Source of the DNA: Melastoma dodecandrum
Taxonomy: Eukaryota; Streptophyta; Magnoliopsida; Myrtales; Melastomataceae
Direction: 5' to 3'
Length of the DNA: 64,000 bases
Assembly (NCBI GenBank): GCA_029817715.1
Contig: JARUPY010000189.1
Location: forward strand, 2,728,001 to 2,792,000
Both the position numbers and the translations under genes were made by a program. Shown here piece by piece: positions 34,693-44,124 of the stretch. The notes under the pieces are model-generated. The model saw nothing but the letters and a program-made list of their open reading frames with translations, was not told where the DNA came from and ran no database searches. Within the stretch, counting starts at the first letter, position 1; each line of letters begins with the position of its first letter.

Positions 34693-34925
34693 TCATGAAT
34701 CAAAGATTAATAATTTGGGATCTTCAGCATTCATCCCTCGTCCCACCAATGAACATGAGAGTGGAGTCACTTGTCTGACAAGGCTTGGCGACAGAAATGA
34801 AACCATGATCCCATCCTCTAAACTATGGAAGGAGGCCACCACGAGTCTGCCGCCAAGTATGAGGCACTCAAAACAATCCCGAAGGGCCACCGTACCATCG
34901 AGACTTGACGCCTTGTTCTGCAGAG
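34693..34925 (-). pseudogene. Probable captured RsmH/MraW-type methyltransferase fragment (5' LTR copy)
   Basis: The minus strand reads ALRDCFECLILGGRLVVASF and then HSLEDGIM. This closely follows the C-terminal signature of 16S rRNA m4C methyltransferases (GGRLxVISFHSLEDRI), found in plants as organelle-targeted RsmH homologues. A plausible 3' splice site TATTCTCTGCAG precedes it (minus strand, about 34932-34921), suggesting a piece of genomic exon plus intron. Homology fades after about 40 codons. Based on a short motif, so less sure than the LRR call. Confidence 0.45.
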
Positions 34926-37780
34926 AATATCAATTACTCACCTCTCTATATTCTCACAGCAAACACGGGCGATCCACAGAATCAAATGAGTAGACCACTC
35001 TGGCAAACAAGCTCTCCGCAACTTTCGAGAACAACAATCAGGTCCATCAGGAAAATCTCAACAACCCATGTCCACATCCCACGATTCTTCCCCGAGAATT
35101 ATGGTTCTTATCCCAACAAATTAGAAAATACCTCGTGATCTCACCTAGCAAAAAAGGAGCATCCACGTTCAGTGGACAACAGCTTCCCAAGAAGGATCCC
35201 AACGTCTCCGAGATTCTGGGGGGCACCAGAAACTGCTTCCAAAAAATTCTTCTAAAGACCACTTCGGAGACAGATAAAAAAAGACAGAGCACTCATCGGC
35301 AGAGGGAGTCACCTTCTAGAGAGACCACCATTCCCTGATTAATCCCTGCTACGTCCCCGTCACCCTCCAGTGAAGGTGAGTCTATGCCAAGGACATGGAA
35401 ATCCTTCCGTCGTCAGCCCAAACCCGGTTGCTGTCGATCACAACTGGAGATGGCCGCTACAACAGCAAGCACGATGGCCTTCAACTCCTCTGGATATGGC
35501 AACGGCAACCAATGGCATCCGCTATCTCGGCTGCTGAACGCGAATAGGAATAACTACCGAATCGCAAACAACTGTCTCCCGCCACCACGTGGTCTCGTGG
35601 GAGGCCTCCTTTTCTACTGATGTTCGTCCTTTCATGTGCAGGACATGAGGTCATAGGCGAACGAGAAGGCCCCAAAGACGGCCGCAACAACAGGGAGACA
35701 CGATCCCAACCCCCAAGGAGTCCTGGCAGCGCAGCCCCTCCTCCAATGTTCCCTTGGATCAGCAAACAGCGACTTCAATGCAATGCTGTGCCCACGGCTG
35801 GTTCTCTTTATGATGCCACTTCACTCCATCCGAAAATTGTATTCCTGGAATCAACGATAGTGGCGAACCCATCGGCGGTAGAACCAGTGGCAGCAATCCC
35901 TCCCTCCTCCGGCGTCGCCAGGCCCGACGGAGAACTCGTCTTCCTCGGCATCTCCAGGTTACTAATAGCGGCAGATCGCCCCCGATGTTCCCAGGTCCAA
36001 CAACAGCGGAACCTCCTTCTCCCGATAGCAATGGTGACCCGTCCTCTTTGGCGTCCCCAACGTCCCACAATGATGTCTCCGATAGCGGCGACCTCCAGCT
36101 TCCCGGAGTTTGCGTCGGCGACCATGAGCTATCTCTGGTTCTGAGCTCAGATCCCACCGTTCTCGACGCCCCAAGAACCAGCGGTGGGGAACCCATCTTT
36201 CCCCGGCGTTTCTAGAACCGGCAGCGGCAAACCCGTCTCTCCGGCGTCTCTAGACAACCGCAGCAGTGGAGCCCTCTTCTCCCTACGTCTCCAGGACTAG
36301 CGGCGGCAACCTGTTGTCCCCGGCATCCCCAGAGCCAACGGCAGCGAGCTCCGTTCTCCATGACATCTCCAGATCCAACGGGAGCGACCCATGTCCTCCA
36401 CGACGTTCGTCGAACCCAAAGTGTCTTCAGTGAGCTTCTATCGCGTCTCGTTGACCCCAGGCTATGCCCCTGAGAGGCTGGATTTGCAGGTGTTTTCAAT
36501 TAGCTCTTTGCTGGTCACCCGAACCAAAAGAGAGAGAGGTAACAGTTTCCATTCTCGTTAAAGCAATTTCGATTTGTTTAAAATCATTATTACATTTCCT
36601 AATTGCCTCTTTACGTGTCTGCTTGTGTTTTTGCCAATGATTTCACATAAACATATTTTGACAATTTTAATTTTTACAATCCTATTAACTGTCCTCGATT
36701 ACATGAAGTTTATTTCTCCAATTGATTTCTTTCTGTTGCAATTATTTGAGCATATGTAACTTTTTTTTTTCTTTTTATAAAAATTGTGGTTAGTCATCGA
36801 TTCTTTTTTAGTATTATTTTATGTCAGATTGAATGTGCGTGAAATTTGCATCCTGTTTTGAAAAGTCGGAAATTTTATTCATACAATTATCGATTGATAT
36901 GAATATTATGATAACTAACGCGCAATGCCCCGTTTGTTTGTTTTACATGAGAAACACGTTGACGATGCGGTGGATTAATTTGCAACATCGGGACATCACT
37001 CGGTTATTTCAGCATGGATGCACCAAGGAATTATTCTCCGACGTTCAAGGATCAATCTTTATGGGCCCAAATGCCCTATGTACATTGAGCATGCAATTAA
37101 CGAAGGATCGACATCAACGGGCTCATAACGCCCCGTAAGTATGCTTCTTACTCAATTAAGTTCTAATCATTCGATTTGATTTAAACTAGAACTTTCTGAC
37201 CACTCTCTTGTTTGCTTTACATGAACATCAATCGAGGAGTGCAAGAATTCAACAAGACGGAGGCCAAAGACCGAAGGTTACATGAAGGCGCGTGTATCAA
37301 ACCGCGTGGATCTTTCCGCGTGTGTAAAAACCGCGATGTCAAGATATTAAAGCGGCCCCAACCGTCATCTCAGGTACATGAAGGAGGTGCGGGCCTCCCG
37401 ATTTTCTTTATTTCCACATGTAACGGGTCGTGGGCCCAAGTGCATAGGCCCACGATCACCACCCTTTCCCGCTCCCTTTGATCTAAATACTTGATCTGTG
37501 GTTGCGGTGCATGCTATTAAGCTTTAGGATTTTATCGTCGCATGTTGTTTGTCAAACCAACACACATGAGTTCAGGCCCAAAAGGCCCGGATCGGGTCCA
37601 ACGCCCGTAAAACATTGACATGAGTCCGGAGTCATGCCCGGATCGGGTCCAACACCCGTTAATCAAAAGCAAACTTTTGGAGCAAACGCCACCTTTTCGC
37701 ATGTTTAAGTGTAAGAGTTAGTAATCAAGGATCCCCGAATCCTACTCTGGTTTTCCGACTTAGACCAATTTTCAAAATTA
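34926..37780. other. Remainder of 5' LTR without recognised gene
   Basis: Degenerate GC-rich tandem words (GGCGTCTCCAG, GGCGACCTC) dominate 35380-36450, giving long but unconvincing frames on both strands. AT-rich sequence follows to about 37200, and then a GC-rich R/U5-like part with GGCCCGGATCGGGTCCAAC repeated twice (about 37580 and 37640). Confidence 0.5.
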
Positions 37781-37906
37781 AGTCGGTGGCGACTCCGTAA
37801 TCGTTTACCTAGGTTAAACAACACATTTTTATAAACGGAGCCATTTTTGGATGAGGGACTAGCGCCCGCGCGCGTGCTAGGCCGGAAGGCGCGCGTACAT
37901 CCCGGA

Positions 37907-37924
37907 TGGCGACTCCGCTGGGGA
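37907..37924 (+). other. Primer-binding site, Arg tRNA type
   Basis: TGGCGACTCCGCTGGGGA lies 7 bp after the 5' LTR and is complementary to a plant arginine tRNA 3' end (CCCCAGCGGAGTCG plus CCA, from memory). The first 11 bases also occur inside the LTR at 37787-37797. Confidence 0.8.
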
Positions 37925-40449
37925 ATTCCGCATGAGGATTCTTTTCGAACACTCTTACATTTTAAACCCACATGCGGAGGGGAGTTCTTGTTTGCGTATG
38001 TACTTGCTTGGCTCGGTGCCTTTTTATTTGCTCTCATGGTTGTGTTCGTTTACCGCTTACTAGGCATGTCTAGGAGTGCCCGAACCCGGGTCTAGGATGT
38101 TTAGGGGGGTCACCGAAAGGCCCAGCCTGCTGCTCTTTGCGGTTTGGTTTTTGGCCGGGGCCCCGCCTCCCTTAGTCCGAGGGAGGTTTAGAAGCCTTCA
38201 TCCGAGAGTCTAGTATTGATTGCCCACTACAGGTACCAGACGCCGCACGTGCATTTGTCTGTTACTGAGTGACTGTTACATGTGCAGAGACAGGTGTCAG
38301 GTACGGTTTGTCTGCTATAACTGTAAATCTAACACTTCTCGTTTTGCAGTTTGATGGAGTTTATTACAATGGGCTTCAACGATCTTCATTTCTCCTATCT
38401 CTACCTATTTTATTGCTTACTGCATTCATACATTCGCATGACCACATGAGTGTATGTTACATTATCGTGTCATTCAAAGGAAAACATGACATTACAATTC
38501 TACAAGAACAAAAATGCAAGGATTCATTGACGACTACCAAGGCCCAAAGTCGAACATCTAACAACATGAAGACCAAAGTTTCCATTACGGCTACCAAGGT
38601 CCAAAGTCGTGCGTCCAATGACATGAGCCCATAGTGTTACTCGACGGCTGCCAAAGCACATAGCTAAACATACAATGACATGGAGACAAGGATCATCGAC
38701 GGCTGCCAAAGTCCAAAACCGAATAAACAACAGCTCGGAGACCAAGGATTTCTCGGTCACTACCAATGACCAAACATTCAACCACATGACTGTCAAAGCT
38801 CCTTCAACATCTACCAAAATCCCAGCCAGACATAAAAAGACCAAAGGTCACCCAACGACTACCAAAGTGCAAAGTCGAATCTACAACAACATGAAAACCT
38901 TAAGGAGGTTACATCTCACCAGCCAACCACAGTCAACATCAGAGCTAATGACAAGCCCATAAAGCCATTCACGGACATGCTACAATCGGACACATTGGGA
39001 ACATCACGCCCCTACTGATCGAATAACCGATCCAAAGAAACAGATGCAATCTCACTACGTCATCAGTCGGCACAACCTCGGCACCAACGGAAACATCATT
39101 CCAAACAGGGGCAATTCCTCAGCTTGCAACTCAACAACTCGATCCAGCACAAGGGGCAAACCCCATCATTCACAACGGCATCGCGAGATCAATACAGCTG
39201 CGAGCAATCAACTCCCAAATATGAACAATTCATTCAACCTCATCGTTTCTCCGACAACAAGAACTTGATGAATGTCGGATCCGCAGCATCCCAACGACAA
39301 AAACATGAACATGGACCAGATTCTTCAAGCACGGCGAACACATAGCGCAACTGGTACAAGATGACTCATCTAGGGCTCAGACAACAGCTTACCAACGCCA
39401 AAGAACATGATGTCTACCAAACGACGACGCATACTTCAACTGGGGCAATTCCCTTTGAATTCCCTACGGCACCCAAGCGGTCATCCCGACAATAGTCAAC
39501 CACCGACTCTCACCAAAGAAAAGAGGAGAAGGTCAGTCACTGCAGCACTCATTGACGAAAAACAAGCACGTTGGCCCACTACATGAGTGGCCAATCCCCA
39601 CCCAAGCCCACCGCACGGCTCTATCAACTTTGCACATTCACGACATTCAACCAAAGATCAATCATCTTAACGGAGACAACTGTCATAAGCAATCGATGTA
39701 GGCGTTCTTCGACGTTACAATCACATGAAAGGGAGTATTCGTTCTTTGATTAATACTTCCCTATTTTTGAAAATAAGTTGCATGAGCTCACTTATTTTAG
39801 CCCTTGTCACATGTTGACGAAGGCGTGGGTGGCAGGGTGGTAAAGTTTCGAGCCAAAGCCTTGAAACAGTTTTGAGCCAAAGCATCAAAATATCCTTTGT
39901 TGTCAACAAAACGACGATCTACATGAAAGGGAGTATTCGTTCCTCAACTAATACCTTCTCTGCAGAACATGTTACATGCGCTTACTTATTTTTCCCTTCG
40001 GCTTGTCTCATAGGTACGTGAACATCCTAGGCAAGCGATGAAGGCGAGGGCAGCAGGGTGTTAAAGCTCCAAGCAATATTGGGGCAAAAATTCAAGCAAT
40101 CTTGGCGAAATATTCATTTCCAAGACAACGAATCACATAAAAGGTACAAGAGCTCCTCACACGAATGGTACACAACTCCTATGCCAAAGGCGAGGGTGGC
40201 GGGGTGGCAAAGCGTCAAGCCAAAGTCTTGCCGCAATTTCGTCAATCCTTCGATTCCTACAGACGAAGATGCACTGACGAAACAAACACAAAAGGGGAAG
40301 TACCATAACACTTCTTTACCTTTCTTATAAACGAAATTACATGAACCACATTTCGTTTCTACTCTAAAAAGAATCAAGTCGTACAAATACACTTGTTCTT
40401 TTTCATCTGTTTAATAGGTACATGAGCAACCTTATACAACGGATACAAA
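37925..40449 (+). other. Internal 5' region of the giant-LTR element, non-coding, with tandem repeats
   Basis: gag, protease, RT and RNase H are absent. From about 38525 to 38900 a degenerate unit around ACTACCAAGGCCCAAAGTCG with AACAACATGAAGACCAAAG is repeated about six times. From about 39720 a longer unit (starting ACATGAAAGGGAGTATTCGT, later TAGGTACATGAGC, then GGCGAGGGTGGCAGGGTGG-type words) recurs several times and continues past the integrase piece to about 41330. Confidence 0.7.
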
Positions 40450-40641
40450 TCCAGTGACCTCGTTCTCAAGCGGATTCTGCTAAATGTTAAAGATCCCAAG
40501 GGAAAATTCACTCCAAACTATGAAGGACCGTTCGTTGTCAAACACGCCTTCTCTGGAGGAGCGACCATCCTATCGAAGATGGACGGAGGAGAACTGCCAC
40601 AACCAATCAATGCAGATGCCCTCAAACGCTATTACACCTAG
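40450..40641 (+). pseudogene. Integrase C-terminal tail, Tat-type
   Basis: The frame ending at 40639-40641 reads DLVLKRILLNVKDPKGKF, TPNYEGPFVVKHAFSGGA, TILSKMDGGELPQPINAD and ALKRYYT then stop. This is the usual end of the Tat-lineage pol polyprotein (GDLVLK..TPNYEGPFVVK..NADALKRYY). Nothing upstream belongs to integrase, so it is all that is left of pol. Confidence 0.85.
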
Positions 40642-42487
40642 ATGGTGTTAAGGTTTCGAGCTCGAGCTTCGGAACAAATGTCATCGGCAAACTTCTGCCT
40701 ATCCCCATAGAGTAAACTGGGGCAAGAAATGACGATATACATGAAAAGGGAGAATCATATAATTATCACTCTCTTCAACACATTAAATGGAATTACATGA
40801 GCTTATTTCGATTATGTCCTTTGTCTTGTGAGCAGGTACATGAGCTCCTCACACGAATGGTACAGAACTCCTATGACAAATGCGAGGGTGGCAGAGTGGC
40901 AAAGCTTCGAGCCAAAGTCTTGTTGCAGTTTTGTTAATCCTTCGATTCCATCGGACGAAGACGCAATAGCGAAACAAAAAGGGAAGTATCAAAACTATAC
41001 TTTACCTTTTATATATGCAAAACAAGTTGCGTAGATTCACTTGTTTTTCTCGTTGTTGTCTCTTAGGTACAAGAACAACCTTACACAGCAAACATAAGCC
41101 ATGAGTAGGGCTTTGCCAATCCTTCGATTCCATCGGACGAAGATGCACTGACGAAGCAACATGAGAGGGAGTATTAATCCAATTTCCAATACTTTCTTGT
41201 CGGAACAAGTTACATGAGCTAACTTGAGTCCGCCCTTTGGGCGTTTATAGGTACATGAGCACCCTATATCACGAACAAAGGCGCGGGCGGTTGGGTGGAA
41301 CATTTCAAACCAAAGTTTCGAAATTGCCTTTGTCATCATCAAGGACGGCCACATGAGGACAAGGACATGACCTCGGACATAAACATACATGCACGGGCAC
41401 TGTCTTGGTAAAATATCTCCAAACAGGTATCCGTTCCTTAAACATCTGTGTGCCATTTGCATTTAACTATCAATTTTCACAAATGTTTCTGGGCGAGAAT
41501 TTGAGAAGGCAAACCCATTCCTAAACACTCCCCCCGAGAGACGAGTGCAAACACCGTGAGAATTTCCTATAAAAGCGTCTGGACGGATGAAGGATCCTTT
41601 GACAAAAGATGCTCAAACCGAGATGAGATCAAACCTTCTTTTTATTTCTCTACCCCAAACACGACAATTATTGTTTGCCTTAGAACCAAAGTTTCTGTGT
41701 TCGCCACTCTCACATAATCTACAGATCACCTCACATCAAAAAGCCAGAAGTGGCAAAATGTAGAGATGACACTTCCTCAAGGTCCGAGCAAAGAGGTACC
41801 ATCAACAGATTTGTGAGCCAGTCAAGTTGTTCCTAAGGACAAAACATCTCATCAGGTCAACAAGTTCCCAAAGACTCTTAGAAAATATTTTCAATAAATA
41901 TGGGGCATATCCCTGTTTGTTGACAAAGAAAAAGCAATATTAGCGCAAAGACTGAAGTCTTCAAGAGCAAAGCGCAAAACAAAAGAGCAAAAAAAAATTA
42001 AACACCAGGTCCGACATAGACGGTCGCAAGAGCAAAGGTGTTATTCCAAAAAAAGAAAAAACACATACTGTGAGTCATCCGTTAATCCTGACGGAACACC
42101 TCGACTGGCTCACTATCTGAAAGATGGAGAATTCGCTTGGACGATGGAATCTCTACGGTTTGATAGCTTTTGATGAGACTCGTTCTCTTAAAATAACGAT
42201 TTTGAAGGCCTTATGCCACAACTACATTTCAACCAGACAAATTCATTTGACCGGTACATGACCATCCAAGTCAAAGGAATCTTGAAATCCAACTGGAACA
42301 GCTTTCCGAAATAAGAGTGAACCATGAGAGAAGTCCAAATCCCTTCTCCTGTTCTCGCTCAGAAGCAATTTTAGTTGAAACGACATCCATGAGTGTCATT
42401 TGCTTATACTCGCACTTCACATGATTTCATTTACTTCTAACTAGTTTTTATGATAAGATCCCAAAGTGTAGGCCCATTGTGAACGGT
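40642..42487 (+). other. Region between pol remnant and 3' LTR
   Basis: Non-coding. The same long repeat words as upstream continue (AGGTACATGAGCTCCTCACA at about 40836 copies 40146-40170). Past 41480 only short frames are seen. A long 3' untranslated region is usual in Tat elements. Confidence 0.6.
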
Positions 42488-42573
42488 CAATTTGGGGTAT
42501 CTATGATATCCTCGCGGCAAAATCTTCTCAGATCTTCCCGCAAGGAGGGGCAAACTGTCGATACCCCAAATTG
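42488..42573. repeat. 14-bp perfect inverted repeat around the polypurine tract
   Basis: CAATTTGGGGTATC (42488-42501) is the exact complement of GATACCCCAAATTG (42560-42573), the tip of the 3' LTR. They would place the purine tract in the loop of a hairpin about 86 nt long. Confidence 0.8.
42542..42555 (+). other. Polypurine tract
   Basis: AAGGAGGGGCAAAC directly abuts the 3' LTR start at 42556, as expected for the plus-strand primer. Confidence 0.8.
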
Positions 42574-43246
42574 CCAAAGTTGTCGAACCTGATCCTCTGC
42601 CACAACAAGCTACCTGGCTTCATCCCTCCATTCATCTCCCATTCGCCAACCCGGCTTGACCTAAAACACAACGGCCTTACAGGTTCGATCGGGCCATTCT
42701 CCCTCCATCCCTGTACTCTCGTGGCACAAGCTAAGCGGCCCAGTCGACGGGCCACTGAACCGGTTAGGATCACTTGACTACCTGGACCTGAGCATGAACC
42801 AGTTTAGTGGTCCTATCCCAGGGAAGATATGTGGATTCCCGATTAGCAACCTCCAGCTGCAGCACAACGCATCCACAGGACCTGTCCGACCATTCAGGCG
42901 GGTGATGATCCAGACTGTCGACCTGAGCTACAGCCGGCTATCTGGCAAGATATCTCTCCTGTTTTCGACAGTCTAGAACCTCTACTTGAACAACAACAGG
43001 TTCACTGGGCGCGTCCCGGGGAGCTTGGTTGGCCGGTTGCTTAAGACCGGGATATAGGTTCTATACCTGCAGCACAACTCCCTAACGGGTATAGAAATCA
43101 GTCCCACGGCCAACATCCCGGCGAGTAGCTCGGTGTGCCTGCAGTACAATTGTATGGTGCCGCCATTGGCCGCGACGTGCCCACTCAAGGCTGGGCGACA
43201 GAAGATGAGGCCAACCTCTCAGTGCGTCGTGTGGAAAGGAAAATAA
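42569..43246 (+). pseudogene. Captured leucine-rich-repeat gene fragment (3' LTR copy)
   Basis: Same fragment as 33370-34047 with the same frameshift and stops (for example the stop after LLFSTV). It differs by about one base (TTGTCG here for TTGTGG, giving LSNLILCHNKL). Shared lesions show the sequence was already dead when this element last transposed. Confidence 0.85.
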
Positions 43247-43891
43247 AACAAAGTATTTCGGCTTGTTCACTCCTGGGATTGTAAGTGGGGAGACTGAAAT
43301 GTGTTCAGATAACAAATGAAAAGAAAAGACCATCCAAAAAGGGAAACGGTGATGATTTGATGAAAGAAAAATGTGCTGCTACCCGCCTACTGCTACTCAT
43401 TTTCCGGGGTCTTTATTTTTTACATCAACCGATGGATGAGGAAGTTTTTAATGGTTTTGTGAGTCCAGCTAAGGTTAAAACTTTGATCTATCAATCATCC
43501 AATTTTGTCACGAGTGGATTTGGTTCAAGGGTCACTTTCCATTGCCGCAGAAAAACGGACCATGTTTTAAAGAAAATTGCAGATGAAAGCCCGGCATATG
43601 ATATGGAGTTACTGATCTTGATGTCCAGAGTTGTGTTTGGATTGGGGATGCATTTGTCCTTTCGCCAAAGAAATGGTAAATGAATTGGACCACACCCAAT
43701 TGGAATATGCTACTCCATGGCAGAAAGCAGTTGATACCCAAGGTCCTGTTGCCTGGGAGTTCAGTTTGCAGCAAAACTCGCTCCCAGGAAAGTGCATATA
43801 CCATTTCTTATTTCTTTGAAGGATCCCAGCGAAGTCCTCAGACATATCCGTCAGGATATGGAATTGAACAATGCTGGGGAAGTTACATTTC

Positions 43892-44124
43892 TCATGAATC
43901 AAAGATTAATAATTTGGGATCTTCAGCATTCATCCCTCGTCCCACCAATGAACATGAGAGTGGAGTCACTTGTCTGACAAGGCTTGGCGACAGAAATGAA
44001 ACCATGATCCCATCCTCTAAACTATGGAAGGAGGCCACCACGAGTCTGCCGCCAAGTATGAGGCACTCAAAACAATCCCGAAGGGCCACCGTACCATCGA
44101 GACTTGACGCCTTGTTCTGCAGAG
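43892..44124 (-). pseudogene. Probable captured RsmH/MraW-type fragment (3' LTR copy)
   Basis: Identical by eye to 34693-34925 in the region reading GGRLVVASFHSLEDGI. Present because LTRs are copied from one template. Confidence 0.45.

Larger units (their letters stand above)
33357..37899 (+). repeat. 5' LTR (4543 bp)
   Basis: Starts TGTCGATACCCCAAATTG, ends GAAGGCGCGCGTACA. It aligns end to end with 42556-47106 with roughly 30-40 substitutions by eye and a few small indels, mostly between 35150 and 36750. It carries the LRR and RsmH-like fragments, a GC-rich degenerate tandem zone (about 35850-36450) and an AT-rich zone (36550-37200). Confidence 0.93.

Noticed and set aside
34481..34993. 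170-codon plus-strand frame, repeated at 43680-44192
   Set aside because: Repeated only because the LTR is duplicated. Composition and lack of any motif suggest a chance frame; the opposite strand carries the RsmH-like reading.
35620..36196. Several overlapping frames of 100-174 codons on both strands (and copy near 44816-45392)
   Set aside because: GC-rich degenerate tandem DNA keeps all frames open; no family resemblance.
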